The notes under the pieces: model-generated
Told to the model about the DNA's origin: nothing
Database searches by the model: none
Seen by the model: the letters and a program-made list of their open reading frames with translations, nothing else
Assembly: GCA_963836665.1 (NCBI GenBank)
Contig: CAWIKL010000002.1
Coordinates: 496,001-560,000 of the forward strand
Length of the DNA: 64,000 nucleotides
DNA from: JAICSD01 sp963836665
GTDB lineage: Bacteria; Acidobacteriota; Vicinamibacteria; Vicinamibacterales; 2-12-FULL-66-21
Direction: 5' to 3'
Made by a program: the position numbers and the translations under genes
Shown: piece after piece, positions 34,899 to 44,141 of the stretch
How positions within the stretch are numbered: the first letter of the stretch is position 1
Layout: every line of letters starts with the position of its first letter

Positions 34899-35582
34899 AT
34901 GACGACAAGACAGGGCGCTATGGTTATCGATACTAACTGGTTCTTGACAACTACTCAGGCTACGCAGATACTGCGTACCATGGAGATGCACCTGCTATCC
35001 GCGGACCGACAGCGCTACGTGACGTCTCGTTATCCCCAGCTGCAGGGGGCCAGGCTCATTCCCCTGTCGTTGGTCTTCCTCGCGTCGGCGTGGTGGCGCG
35101 CCGGCGGACTCCATCTACCCGGTGACCACCTGCGGTACGGACCGTCGGCGTGGTTCTTCGGCAGTCTGACGGCAGCCGTCGTCGGCTCGTACGGGATTCG
35201 GCACTGGTACCGGCGGTCGTTAGGATCCGTCGGCCAGCGCGCGACCCGGAGCGCGGCGATTCCCATCCTTGGGAGCTGCGCGCTCGTCGCGCTCGCCGTG
35301 TGGCTTCAAAGTGCGCTGCAGTGGCAGGTGTCCCTGCCTGCCCTCTCCGTGGCGGCAGTGCTGGCCGCAACGGGCGTGGCCAGCAACAGGCTCCGCCGGC
35401 ACTACCTGGTAGCCGCGGCAGTGCTGGTGATCTTCTCGGCGCTCCCAGTGCTCGGCGTCGGTGTGCCGGCGCTCGATGCGACGTTCGACTTCGTGATCGG
35501 CGTCGTCCTGTTGATCACGGGCATCGGTGATCACCGACTCCTGTCGCGGACGCTGCATCGGCCGGCGGAGAGATGGGCGTGA
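34899..35582 (+). CDS. Membrane protein of unknown function paired with a winged-helix regulator
   Basis: 227 residues. A cytoplasmic N-terminus (~55 residues) is followed by about six membrane helices (LIPLSLVFLASAWW, GSLTAAVVGSYGI, ILGSCALVALAVWL, FVIGVVLLITGIG). Start alternatives are the ATG at 34899 or 34920 (MVIDTNWFL); neither has a strong ribosome site. Its end overlaps the start of the winged-helix gene by 10 bases. Such membrane-protein/regulator pairs are common, with the regulator usually controlling its own operon. Function unknown. Confidence 0.6.
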   Translation: MTTRQGAMVIDTNWFLTTTQATQILRTMEMHLLSADRQRYVTSRYPQLQGARLIPLSLVFLASAWWRAGGLHLPGDHLRYGPSAWFFGSLTAAVVGSYGIRHWYRRSLGSVGQRATRSAAIPILGSCALVALAVWLQSALQWQVSLPALSVAAVLAATGVASNRLRRHYLVAAAVLVIFSALPVLGVGVPALDATFDFVIGVVLLITGIGDHRLLSRTLHRPAERWA

Positions 35583-35929
35583 GCTCACCCTTCGAGGAGA
35601 TTAGCAATCTTGATCGCCTGGTCCACGAGCCGGCGCGGCTCGCGATATTGACCGCGCTGGATGCCTGCCGCCACGCCGACTTCATGTACCTGCAGTCGCT
35701 CACGGGCCTGTCCAAGGGGAACTTGTCGCAGCATCTCGCGAAGCTCGAGGCAGCCGGGCTCATCACGTTGAGCCGTGGCTTCGAAGACAAGGTTTCAAGA
35801 ACCGTCGTTCGGCTCACGCCCAGCGGTCGCACCGCGGTCCGTGCGCATTGGCGTCGGCTGGAGCAGACTCGCAAGGCCGCGTCGGGGTGGAGCGTCCACT
35901 GGCGGCGGGCGACGGCGAAAGAGGCCTAA
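35573..35929 (+). CDS. Winged-helix transcriptional regulator (ArsR/MarR-like)
   Basis: 118 residues. LVHEPARLAILTALDACRHA then YLQSLTGLSKGNLSQHLAKLEAAG is a clear winged helix with the recognition helix GNLSQHLAKL. The wing is TLSRGFEDKVSRTVVRLTPS. It matches the HTH family that includes PF13601-type regulators. It overlaps the preceding membrane protein gene, so the two are cotranscribed, and it probably acts on the repeat-rich control region at 34.6-34.9 kb. Confidence 0.8.
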   Translation: MGVSSPFEEISNLDRLVHEPARLAILTALDACRHADFMYLQSLTGLSKGNLSQHLAKLEAAGLITLSRGFEDKVSRTVVRLTPSGRTAVRAHWRRLEQTRKAASGWSVHWRRATAKEA

Positions 35930-36106
35930 GCGGGTATCGACTACTCGTGTATGGGTAGTAACTGCCCGCGATGAGCGATTTCGCCAGTGCGCGAGCCATT
36001 GCGCCTTCGGCTGCATGTACATGATTGCCGAAGGCTTACAGGCCAGCAGCGCCGAGCGATGTCTACTCGACGATGGCGCCCCGAAAATTGCGTTAGGGAA
36101 TCAGCG

Positions 36107-36373
36107 ATGACTATCCGGCCCTCCGACCGCCGTCGTTATCGAATCATCGCGGCCAGTCTGCGCCACGAAGACATTGCTGCCGCTGATCGGATCGTGGATG
36201 CGCTACGCGACGAGGGATGGCCGCACGCGAACCGGTCCCTGGTGCTTCGGGAAGCGGTCGCGGGGTTGACGGAACTGCTCAGGGACCGCTCAAGTGATGA
36301 AGTCTTTCAATACTTCATCGAGCGGCGGGGGCGTCGGGTTCCTGCGACGATGAAACCGAATAACGCGGCCTAA
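36107..36373 (+). CDS. Small ribbon-helix-helix-like protein
   Basis: 88 residues from the ATG at 36107 (AGGGA upstream); the frame is open to 35987 but the extension is Arg-rich. RYRIIAASLRHEDIAAADRI then ALRDEGWPHANRSLVLREAV is a plausible strand-helix-helix DNA-binding core, with a polar tail. It is probably a regulator in the element's control block. No partner is evident. Confidence 0.5.
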   Translation: MTIRPSDRRRYRIIAASLRHEDIAAADRIVDALRDEGWPHANRSLVLREAVAGLTELLRDRSSDEVFQYFIERRGRRVPATMKPNNAA

Positions 36374-36412
36374 GGATGAGGCTTCCTGTCCGACGTACAG
36401 AAAGAGTCGGGC

Positions 36413-36456
36413 CACGCTTTCCAAGCGTGCTCCTTCAACCACTCGGACATCTCTCC
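36413..36456 (-). pseudogene. 5' half of a tRNA-Ser (GGA) gene
   Basis: On the minus strand the 44 bases begin GGAGAGATGTCCGAGTGGTT and end with an anticodon arm CACGC-TTGGAAA-GCGTG (anticodon GGA). The acceptor 5' strand, D-arm and anticodon arm are intact, but the variable arm, T-arm and 3' acceptor are absent; unrelated sequence follows. A related 5' fragment lies at 60.3 kb on the plus strand. Confidence 0.8.
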
Positions 36457-36771
36457 GTGTCTTTCGAATCAGCAGTTTACAGGCTAGTGGCTGAGCCGGC
36501 AAACCCGAATTGTGTAGCGGATTGTGTAAGACCCCTCAATGTGCGGCGATCACTTACGGTGATTCGCCTAGCCTCTAGAGTCTTCGCTCCCATCCGCAGT
36601 CGTCTCTCAGTATAAGCCGCCGTTGGCATGGCTCCATCCCGAACCGTTCGCAAGCTTCGGGTACTAGTCATTGATGGGGTCAAGTGCGCGGCTGGCGGTC
36701 GCACCGTCTGCTGCCGCCCCCAAAGTTCGATTCAAGCTGGGGGCCTCCACCCCCTCCAACATGGACTCCGG
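36457..36771. other. Intergenic stretch with inverted-repeat partner of the 60.3 kb site
   Basis: No gene is recognised. Bases 36437-36491 read on the minus strand are similar to 60283-60340 on the plus strand (shared AGCCTG, AAAC and GCTGATTC blocks, then the tRNA-Ser 5' end). The rest shows nothing clear. Confidence 0.45.
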
Positions 36772-36812
36772 CTGGTGGCGACGCCGCACGGGAAATCGCC
36801 TAATCTGCAGGG
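36772..36812 (+). promoter_or_regulatory. Leader motif A, shared with 45519-45560
   Basis: The sequence CTGGTGGCGACG, then TCGCCTAA and CTGCA before a gene start is repeated upstream of the second defence cluster. GGCGA and TCGCC can pair, forming a hairpin of about five bases with a 14-base loop. It lies directly before the ATG at 36814, the first gene of the Qat block. Confidence 0.6.
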
Positions 36813-37042
36813 AATGATGACGGCCACGCCGCACGCTGCATTGCGGATCATTGAGGACTACCCAAACCTGCATATGGGTCCCAGTGTCCCGTTTCTGCTC
36901 GGTGCGCTGCAGGAAGTGATCGGTGCTGGGCGCGCCGCTCAGAAAATAGACCAAACGCCGCTCGGAAAGTAGACCACCTGAGGGTTTGACGGCGAGCTTG
37001 CCGGATCGGGGGATCCGGGGTTCGCTAGAGAGGATGCTCAGG

Positions 37043-38521
37043 ATGGATCAGGTGCATGTCGTTCGACACAAAGTGCTAGTGGAGGGCCGGTCGCAGCGGG
37101 CGGTCGCGCGTGAGTTAGGGCTGGCGCGGGTCACGGTTCGGAAATACCTCGAGCAAGCGGCGCCGGTTCGGCGATCGGAGGCCGCGGTTCGACGCCGGCC
37201 GGTCTGGGATGTCGTGGCCGAGCGGGTCCGGACGCTCTTGGCCGAGTCGGTCCGGTGGACGGGCGGCAAACAGCAACTGACTGCCACCCGCTTGCACGAG
37301 CTGTTGGTGGCCGAGGGGCACGCGGTCGGTGTGACCCTCGTCAAAGACGCGGTCGCCGAGTGGAAGCGGCAGCGCCGCGAGGTCTTCGTGCCGCTGACGT
37401 ATCGGCCGGGCGATCTCGCCGAGGTCGACTTCTTCGAGGTCCTGGTGGACGTCGACGGGACGCGCCGCAAGGCGTGGCTCTTCCTAATGCGGCTGATGTA
37501 CTCGGGCCGCGACTTCGCGTGGATCTACGAGCGGCAGGATCAAATCAGTTTTCTCGACGGACACGTCCGTGCGTTCGCCCACTTCGACGGCGTACCGGCC
37601 CGGGTGGCGTACGACAATCTGCGGGCCGCCGTCGTGCGGATCCTGGTCGGTGGCGCGCGCACGCTGACGCCGCGTTTCGCCGCGCTGGCCTCGCATTACC
37701 TACTGGAAGCGTGCTTCTGCCGGCCCGGGGAGGGCCACGATAAAGGCGGCGTCGAATCGCGCGGGAAAGCCGTGCGGCAGCAGGCGCTCGTGCCGATACC
37801 GGTCGGCCCGACGCTCGCGGCCATCAACGCGACCCTGCTGGCGCAGATGGACGCGCGGCTCGAGACGAAGCGCGATGCGATAGGGCGGACCATCGGGGCG
37901 CGCTTTGTCGAGGAGCAGCGCGTGTGTCGGCCCGCACCCCTGCCGTTCGCGCCGGAGGCCACGACGTTTGCTACGGTGACGCCGCGGGCCCTCGTTCGGC
38001 TTGAGGGCGCGTACTACTCGGTGCCGAGCCGCTGGGCGGGGCTCGATCTCCTGGTGCGCATCGGCGCGACGATCGTGACCATCGTCGGGCGCGAGGGGAC
38101 CGCGATTGCGCATCCCCGGAAACGCTTCGGCCAGCGCTCGATCGACTACCGGCATTACCTGGTCGAGCTCGCGCGCAAGCCGCAGGCGGTCCGCCAGGTG
38201 CTGCCGGATCTCCTGCGCGATCTCGGCGACCCCTTTCCGGCGATCTGGGATCAGCTCCACGGCGCGCACGGACCGCGGGAGGCCGCGCGCCTCTTCGCCA
38301 AGATCCTCGGACAGTTGGATCTCCACGGGGCCGCGGTGGTCGTCCCGGCCCTGACCGCCGCCCTCGCGACCGGGACGCCTCTCTTGCTCGCGCTCACGCC
38401 GGCGGCCTCAGCGTCGGCACGGGTCGCGCCTCACACGGTCCCCGCCCAGCTCCGCGAGGTCGCCGTCGCGAGTGGCTGCGCGGCCGACTACGACGGCTGG
38501 CTCCTCGGCGGTGCCGCATGA
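37043..38521 (+). CDS. istA: IS21 transposase IstA
   Basis: About 492 residues from the ATG at 37043 (GAGAGG nine bases upstream; ATG 37034 and TTG 36986 are alternatives). The N-terminal helix-turn-helix reads RSQRAVARELGLARVTVRKYL. The DDE integrase core includes LAEVDFFEVLVD (first Asp) and ARVAYDNLRAAV (second Asp). GHDKGGVESRGKAVRQ supplies the Glu in the usual IstA context. It catalyses cut-and-paste together with IstB. Confidence 0.93.
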   Translation: MDQVHVVRHKVLVEGRSQRAVARELGLARVTVRKYLEQAAPVRRSEAAVRRRPVWDVVAERVRTLLAESVRWTGGKQQLTATRLHELLVAEGHAVGVTLVKDAVAEWKRQRREVFVPLTYRPGDLAEVDFFEVLVDVDGTRRKAWLFLMRLMYSGRDFAWIYERQDQISFLDGHVRAFAHFDGVPARVAYDNLRAAVVRILVGGARTLTPRFAALASHYLLEACFCRPGEGHDKGGVESRGKAVRQQALVPIPVGPTLAAINATLLAQMDARLETKRDAIGRTIGARFVEEQRVCRPAPLPFAPEATTFATVTPRALVRLEGAYYSVPSRWAGLDLLVRIGATIVTIVGREGTAIAHPRKRFGQRSIDYRHYLVELARKPQAVRQVLPDLLRDLGDPFPAIWDQLHGAHGPREAARLFAKILGQLDLHGAAVVVPALTAALATGTPLLLALTPAASASARVAPHTVPAQLREVAVASGCAADYDGWLLGGAA

Positions 38522-39285
38522 GCGCCCCCACCCTCGGCCGTGATCTCGTCGTCGTGCAAACGCGGGCGCTGAAATTACCCGGTATTGCGCGCACCTTTGA
38601 AGCGCTCGCGCGTCAAGCGCGCGATGCGCACTGGCCGCATGAGGACTACTTGCACGAGGTGCTTAGCGCCGAGCAGGCGTCGCGCCACGAGTCCGTCATC
38701 CGACAGCGGCTCCGCGAGGCACGCTTCCCGGAAGTGAAGACCCTCGACACCTTCGACTTCACGGCCGCCGAGGGCGTCAGCGCCACGCAGGTCCATACGC
38801 TCGCCCGTGGCGAGTGGGTGACCGCACCCGAGAATCTGATCTTCGCCGGTCCGATTGGCACCGGGAAAACGCATCTCGCGATCGCGCTCGGCGTGGAAGC
38901 CACGAAGCAGAAACGCCGCGTGCTCTTCACCCGGGCCGCCGATCTCGTCCGACAGCTCATCGAAGCGCGTGATGCCCGCGAGCTCACCCGCCTGCAGCAG
39001 CGGCTGCTCCGCGTCGACGTACTGATCATTGACGAGCTCGGCTTCGTCCCTTTCGACCGCGTCGGCGGCGAGCTGCTCTTCAATCTCATTACCGATCGAT
39101 ACGAGCGACGCGCTACGGTCCTGACGACCAATCTGACCTTTGCCGAGTGGGTCACCGTGTTTGCCGGCGACGAGAAGCTGACCACGGCGCTCCTTGATCG
39201 ATTAGCGCACCACGCCGCCGTGATCACTACGAAGGGAAAGAGCTATCGCATGCGCAAACGCCGCGGCCAGGAGCCTTCGACGTGA
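38518..39285 (+). CDS. istB: IS21 helper ATPase IstB
   Basis: 255 residues; the ATG overlaps the istA stop. The AAA+ core shows Walker A GPIGTGKTH, Walker B VDVLIIDELGFVPF, then GELLFNLITDRYERRATVLT (sensor region), exactly as in IstB/DnaC-like ATPases. IstB selects targets and activates IstA. The gene looks complete and functional. Confidence 0.93.
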   Translation: MSAPTLGRDLVVVQTRALKLPGIARTFEALARQARDAHWPHEDYLHEVLSAEQASRHESVIRQRLREARFPEVKTLDTFDFTAAEGVSATQVHTLARGEWVTAPENLIFAGPIGTGKTHLAIALGVEATKQKRRVLFTRAADLVRQLIEARDARELTRLQQRLLRVDVLIIDELGFVPFDRVGGELLFNLITDRYERRATVLTTNLTFAEWVTVFAGDEKLTTALLDRLAHHAAVITTKGKSYRMRKRRGQEPST

Positions 39286-39940
39286 GGACCGTCCTCGGTA
39301 CACATCCTCGTGCCGTCTGTGACACAGGGCGCTCGCCGGCCAGGGCCGGCTCGCGCTGTCATGAAGAACAGGGAGGGGTCAGCGTTACGATCGTCGTCTC
39401 AAAACACGTAGAATGAACGCCCCTCGAGTGGTCTACTTTCCGAGCGGCGGACTGGTCTACTTTCCGAGCGACGCCACCAGGTGCTGCACCGGATCACGAA
39501 GATGCCGGCCGACGCGACCTGCACGAGCTTCTGACTCAGCTCCGTGCTTCGCCCGAAGGTCGCGGCGTCCGCATCCAGTGGTGCGGAAATATCAAGGCTT
39601 ACGTACTGACGAGCATGCCGTTCGTGGAGGGGCTAGCGTGGGACGTCGAGAACTGCGAACCGAACGACTTCCTCGGACTCGTCGACGCACTTTGGCGGGT
39701 GTACGGCGGATCCATCATGGCCGGTCACTTTTCGATCGACGACTACGTCTGGCATCCGCTCACGTCCGAGGAAATCGGAATCATCAGGGCCCTCCTCGGT
39801 GGACGCCCGCCCGACAACAGGGCAGAACAGTAAATGTTCAAAGGGCAACTCTGTTTCAGTGACGAACACTCTCGACGGTAGTTTGTCGACTCGTGATGAC
39901 GTGCCGCCGTCGTGGAGACGGGTGAAGGAAAAGAGGATGC

Positions 39941-41872
39941 GTGCTGATTCCGGATCATGAGACCGCCGTCGACTTTCTCAATTACGAGGCGGTAGCGAAG
40001 ACCGTCGTCGCGCTGCTGAAGGAGAACCGGGCGCATGCGCTAACGATTGGTATTCACGGCGATTGGGGCGCGGGCAAATCGAGCGTTCTCAAGATGGTCG
40101 ACGCCGCGACGGCAAAGGACGACAGCGTCGCCTGCCTGTGGTTCAACGGCTGGGCGTTCCAGGGTTTCGACGACGCGAAAACCGTCCTGATCGAAATCAT
40201 CATCACGGAGCTGCTGCGCAAGCGGAAGACCATCCCTAAAGCGAAGGAGATCGGCGGCCGGCTATTGAAACGTATCGACGGGTGGAAACTCGCGCGCCGG
40301 GCGGGCGGGCTCGCGTTCAACATCATGACGGGCCTGCCCTCACCGGACCAGATCACGACGGCCGTCGAGAGCATCCAAGCGCTCGCCGGCAGCGTGAAAT
40401 CGATGTCGGGAGACGACATTGAGGGAAAACTCACCGAACTCGGTGGATTGCTGAAGCCCGCCGAAGAGCCCAGCATCCCAGAGCAGATTTATCACTTCCG
40501 GGAGCAATTCAAGGAGCTGCTCGAAGTCTCCAAAATCGACCAGCTCGTCGTGCTCATCGATGATCTCGACCGCTGCCTGCCGGCCACGGCCATCGATACA
40601 CTCGAAGCGATCCGGCTCTTCCTGTTTGTCGAGAAGACCGCCTTCATCATCGGCGCAGACGAGGGCATGATCGAATATGCGGTGCGCGAGCATTTCCCGA
40701 ACCTGCCGCTCGCCACGGGCCCCGTTCCCTACGCGCGCAATTATCTCGAGAAGCTGATACAGGTCCCCTTCCGCATCCCGGCGCTCGGCGTGCAGGAGTC
40801 GCGGGCTTACGTCACGCTGCTGCTCGTGCAAACCCTTGCCGGCGAGGACCACCCCGGTTTCAAGACGCTGCTCGCGAAGGCGCGGGAGAGCCTGAACCGC
40901 CCCTGGCTTGGCGCCAATATTTCGCAGGCGGACGTGCGCGCCGTCGATACAGGTCGACGCGACGACCTCGACGCGGCCTTTGTCGTCGCGCAGCAGATCG
41001 GGCCGATCCTCGCTGAGGGCACGAAAGGCAACCCGCGCCAGATAAAGCGGTTCCTGAATGCGCTGTATATCCGCCTCGCCATCGCCAGCGAGCGGGGCTT
41101 CAGCGATGACGTCAATCCAGCGGTGCTCGGCAAGTTGATGCTCGCGGAGCGCTTCCAGCCAGATTTCTACGAATACGTTGCCGCCGAGGCGATGCGCGGC
41201 GACGGCAACGTCGATGCTCTGCGCGAGATGGAGGTGGCGGCGAAAGCGGACGGCAGGCCCGCGACGGGGAAGAAAGCCGCCAGAGCGGACAAAGCATCTG
41301 CGGCTTCCGATGACGATGTCGCCAAGTGGCTCGGTCGCGAATGGGTAGCGGCGTGGCTTCGGATCGAACCGGCGCTCACGGGCGTCGATCTGCGGCCTTA
41401 CGTTTTCGTGGCCCGCGAAAAGCGCATCGGCGGCTTGGCCGAAGCGGGCGGCGCGCTGGACATGTTGATCGAACCGCTCTCGGGCACGTCCGTGATGGCC
41501 GCCCGCGGCGTGGAGCCACAACTGAAGGCGCTCACACCGACGGACGTCGAAGCGCTCGTCGCGGCGCTGCGCGATCGGGTGCTCCGCCACGGCAACTTCA
41601 TTGAGAAACCACCCGGGTTCATAGGGCTGCAACTCGCGGCAAAGTATCATCCGCGCCATCAGTCCGAAGTGCTGGGCCTGCTCGGCAGCGCCGAGCCGAG
41701 AGCGCTCGGCGTGTGGGTCGTGAGCGGCTGGACTGAAATCCTCACCGACAGTGCCGCACAGGAACAGCTGCGCACGCTCCTGAACCGGTGGGCGACGCAG
41801 GATGACAACGCGGTGCTCAAGCGCGCTGCCGGTCAGGCGCTCGCGAAACCCGGGAATAGGGAAGCGCGCTAA
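39941..41872 (+). CDS. qatA: QatA, KAP-family P-loop NTPase of the Qat defence system
   Basis: 643 residues from a GTG at 39941. The KAP domain has Walker A GDWGAGKSS at residues 40-48 and Walker B LVVLIDDLDRC at about 202-212, with LEAIRLFLFVEKTAFIIGAD following, as in KAP/NACHT-type ATPases. KAP P-loop NTPase genes head the four-gene Qat anti-phage operon described by Gao and colleagues (QatABCD). It is followed without a gap by the qatB, qatC and qatD homologues. The exact role of the ATPase in defence is not established. The minus-strand frame over this gene is a shadow. Confidence 0.88.
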   Translation: MLIPDHETAVDFLNYEAVAKTVVALLKENRAHALTIGIHGDWGAGKSSVLKMVDAATAKDDSVACLWFNGWAFQGFDDAKTVLIEIIITELLRKRKTIPKAKEIGGRLLKRIDGWKLARRAGGLAFNIMTGLPSPDQITTAVESIQALAGSVKSMSGDDIEGKLTELGGLLKPAEEPSIPEQIYHFREQFKELLEVSKIDQLVVLIDDLDRCLPATAIDTLEAIRLFLFVEKTAFIIGADEGMIEYAVREHFPNLPLATGPVPYARNYLEKLIQVPFRIPALGVQESRAYVTLLLVQTLAGEDHPGFKTLLAKARESLNRPWLGANISQADVRAVDTGRRDDLDAAFVVAQQIGPILAEGTKGNPRQIKRFLNALYIRLAIASERGFSDDVNPAVLGKLMLAERFQPDFYEYVAAEAMRGDGNVDALREMEVAAKADGRPATGKKAARADKASAASDDDVAKWLGREWVAAWLRIEPALTGVDLRPYVFVAREKRIGGLAEAGGALDMLIEPLSGTSVMAARGVEPQLKALTPTDVEALVAALRDRVLRHGNFIEKPPGFIGLQLAAKYHPRHQSEVLGLLGSAEPRALGVWVVSGWTEILTDSAAQEQLRTLLNRWATQDDNAVLKRAAGQALAKPGNREAR

Positions 41873-42777
41873 TGGGAACGTCGGGCGCATCGGACGGGCC
41901 CAATCCGCGCACGCCGCTCGTGCCGTCGTGGCTCGACGACGGCCCTGGTACTCCCCCTCCCGCGCCGCGACCGGTGCCTCCCACGGCTGTCCCGGACGGC
42001 CAGCCTGCACCTGACGGAACTCCGCCGCCGCGCCTTCCGCCGTTGCCGCGCCAGCCGCCCGTCCCGCTCCCGCCGATGCCGCCAGCCCCGCCGGACGACG
42101 ACCGCTTCCGGAGGTCTCGCACCAAGTTCACGTCGTTTGCGCGATCGAGAGGCAGTGACGGCCGCGCGCTCCGCCGCGCCGTGGGCGACTACGTCCGCTC
42201 CGGTACCGGCGGAAGCCGCAACGCCACGCGCCGGATGGGCGCGTCGCGCGCAGCCGCAGGTAATGTGCTCGGCGTCTTCCGGGATTTCCAGCGCGACGGC
42301 GTCAACGCGACGCTGCAGCGCCTCAATCTTGGGGGCCTCGCCGGCCGGCCGCTGGTGGACGTCTTCCTCGGCCTCACCGATTTCATCTGCCGCGACGGTG
42401 GCTCCATTGACGAAGGCATCGCGCGCGACGCGTGGCTCGAGACGATCGCCGAACTCGACGAACTCGCCATGCCTAACATCGACGCACTTACGCCGGAGCA
42501 GATGAAGGATGCGTTCCTCGCCTTCATCGCGCACTCGATCGAAGCGCGGCTGTTCCAGGACATCGGTGCCGCGGGCTTCAAGAATGCAGACCTGGCTGCG
42601 GTCGATGCTTTCGAGCGCCAGCTCCGCGGCTACATCCGCGGCGCGGTGCGCGACTCATTCTCCGGCAACCTCGACGACGCTGCGAATCTCTCGGACCAGC
42701 AGATCCGTACCGTCGTCGATCGCAGCTACCAGGACGCCTGGGAACTCTTCCAGATCTGGGGAGACGCCGCACGATGA
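41872..42777 (+). CDS. qatB: QatB-like protein of the Qat defence system
   Basis: 301 residues; its ATG overlaps the qatA stop (TAATG). The first ~70 residues are proline-rich and probably disordered (PAPRPVPPTAVPDGQPAPDG). The rest is helical: KFTSFARSRGSDGRALRRAV, then GVNATLQRLNLGGLAGRPLV and AFIAHSIEARLFQDIG. No enzymatic motif is visible. Identity as QatB rests mainly on position between qatA and qatC and on the conserved four-gene order; the family itself has no known domain. Confidence 0.8.
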   Translation: MGTSGASDGPNPRTPLVPSWLDDGPGTPPPAPRPVPPTAVPDGQPAPDGTPPPRLPPLPRQPPVPLPPMPPAPPDDDRFRRSRTKFTSFARSRGSDGRALRRAVGDYVRSGTGGSRNATRRMGASRAAAGNVLGVFRDFQRDGVNATLQRLNLGGLAGRPLVDVFLGLTDFICRDGGSIDEGIARDAWLETIAELDELAMPNIDALTPEQMKDAFLAFIAHSIEARLFQDIGAAGFKNADLAAVDAFERQLRGYIRGAVRDSFSGNLDDAANLSDQQIRTVVDRSYQDAWELFQIWGDAAR

Positions 42778-44141
42778 GACGCCACAGCCTCATCGCGCGC
42801 CTCGGCCGCGCCGACAGCGCAGCCGTGCTGGTGCTCGAACGCTCGTCGCTCACCACGGAAATTAGGTTTGTCGACGGGTACCGCCGCCTTGGTTTCGGGC
42901 TTGGCGAAATGATCGACCAGCTCGCTGCGCGCGGCGCCGTGCCGACGGAGACAGCCGCCGACCTTGCCATCCTCGCCGGGACCGTCACGGCCGCCGACAC
43001 TCGGATCTCGCGCACGGCCGACGCGCAGGACACCTGGACGCGTGAGATCGACCTCTACATACCCGTGCAGGACCCGGCTCGATGGACGGCGGCCGCCGGC
43101 CTGATCGAGCGCACGCTAAAATTCCTCACCGGCGACCACTGGCGACTCGTCTTCCGCGCGCGGCATCGCGAGCATCCGCAACTCGTCACGCCGACATCGC
43201 GCAACGGTGCGGCTTACTCGTCCGTCTGCCTCTTCTCCGGCGGCCTTGACAGCTTCATCGGCGCCATCGATCTGCTCGCGGGGGGACAGTCACCGCTGTT
43301 CGTCAGCCATTACTGGGAAAACAGCACCAGCTCGCAAGAGGTCTGCGCGCGCCGGATCGGCGCCGTGTATGGCGCGATGCCGCCGCGGCATGTGCGGGCG
43401 CGCATCGGATTCAACAAGAACGATTTTGCCCACGAAATGGAGAACGAGTCGTCCACGCGCGGCCGCTCGTTCCTGTTCTTCGCGCTCGCCGTTCTCGCCG
43501 CCAGCGGCTTGAGAGGACAGCCTGTAATCCACGTTCCGGAAAATGGCATTATCTCCCTCAACGTCCCGCTCGATGTGCTACGCGTCGGCGCTTGGAGCAC
43601 GCGAACGACGCACCCCTTTTACACAGCGCGTTGGCAGGAGCTTCTCGCAGCGCTGGACATTCCCGCAACGCTCGAGAACCCGTACCGCTTCGCAACGAAA
43701 GGCGAGATGCTCGCGCAGTGCCGCGACGCGGCGCTTGCACAGCGTCACGTCGCGGACACCATATCGTGCTCATCGATCGCGAAGGCGCGGTGGCTCGGAC
43801 AGAAGGGCGTCGGGCTCAGGCATTGCGGTTTCTGTGTTCCGTGCCTCATACGCCGTGCGGCCATCACTGCCGCCATCGGGACGGACCCGACGGCTTACAC
43901 GCTCTCCAGCCTGATCGCCCGTCCGCTCGACGCGGGGAGCGCGGAAGCAGTACACGTCCGCGCCTTCCAGGCGATGGCACGACGACTGTCTCAACGGCCC
44001 GCGCTCGCGCGCGTACTGGTCCATAAGTCGGGACCTCTGTCCGACTATTCCGCCCGAGATGTCGCGCAGTACGCCGATGTGTTCGCTCGCGGTATCGCAG
44101 AGGTCGACCGCATCACCGGTCCGGCTGTGGTGCGCGCATGA
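42774..44141 (+). CDS. qatC: QatC, QueC-like enzyme of the Qat defence system
   Basis: 455 residues, ATGA overlap with qatB. The PP-loop ATP pyrophosphatase motif SGGLDS is at residues 155-160 (SVCLFSGGLDSFIGAI). The C-terminal HCGFCVPCLIRRAA carries a Cys cluster like the zinc site of QueC, the 7-cyano-7-deazaguanine synthase. QatC proteins are QueC-like members of the Qat system that extend the QueC core with an N-terminal ~140 residues, as seen here. Substrate in defence is not certain; a deazaguanine-type or protein modification is inferred from the family. Confidence 0.9.
   Translation: MRRHSLIARLGRADSAAVLVLERSSLTTEIRFVDGYRRLGFGLGEMIDQLAARGAVPTETAADLAILAGTVTAADTRISRTADAQDTWTREIDLYIPVQDPARWTAAAGLIERTLKFLTGDHWRLVFRARHREHPQLVTPTSRNGAAYSSVCLFSGGLDSFIGAIDLLAGGQSPLFVSHYWENSTSSQEVCARRIGAVYGAMPPRHVRARIGFNKNDFAHEMENESSTRGRSFLFFALAVLAASGLRGQPVIHVPENGIISLNVPLDVLRVGAWSTRTTHPFYTARWQELLAALDIPATLENPYRFATKGEMLAQCRDAALAQRHVADTISCSSIAKARWLGQKGVGLRHCGFCVPCLIRRAAITAAIGTDPTAYTLSSLIARPLDAGSAEAVHVRAFQAMARRLSQRPALARVLVHKSGPLSDYSARDVAQYADVFARGIAEVDRITGPAVVRA

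Larger units (their letters stand above)
36937..39469 (+). mobile_element. IS21-family insertion sequence
   Basis: The two genes istA and istB overlap as ATGA. Each end carries two copies of a 16-base terminal motif: at the left 36937-36952 (two or so differences) and 36960-36975; at the right, in reverse complement, 39430-39445 and 39454-39469. Multiple end repeats are an IS21 hallmark. Total length about 2.53 kb is normal. A target duplication is not certain. The element splits a small gene at the head of the Qat block. Confidence 0.9.
36814..39833 (+). pseudogene. Unknown gene interrupted by IS21, presumed first gene of the Qat block
   Basis: Before the insertion sequence a frame from the ATG at 36814 encodes about 41 residues (MMTATPHAALRIIEDYPNLH onward to VIGAGRA). 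After it, the frame from about 39471 encodes about 120 residues (LHELLTQLRASPEGRGVRIQ, then MPFVEGLAWDVENC and YVWHPLTSEEIGIIRALL), ending at 39833. Both halves read as a normal acidic soluble protein. Together they would make about 160 residues. No family is recognised. The Qat ATPase gene starts 107 bases after it. A leader motif shared with the next cluster precedes it, so it was probably the operon's first gene. Confidence 0.6.

Noticed and set aside
36413..36456. Functional tRNA-Ser
   Set aside because: Variable arm, T-arm and 3' acceptor are missing.
36933..39475. A CGCC target-site duplication around IS21
   Set aside because: The tetramer occurs on both sides but joining the halves there puts the interrupted gene out of frame, so the duplication could not be fixed.
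40340..42010. Long minus-strand frame opposite qatA
   Set aside because: It mirrors the KAP ATPase gene, is Arg/His-rich, and has no recognisable motif; the plus strand carries clear Walker motifs.
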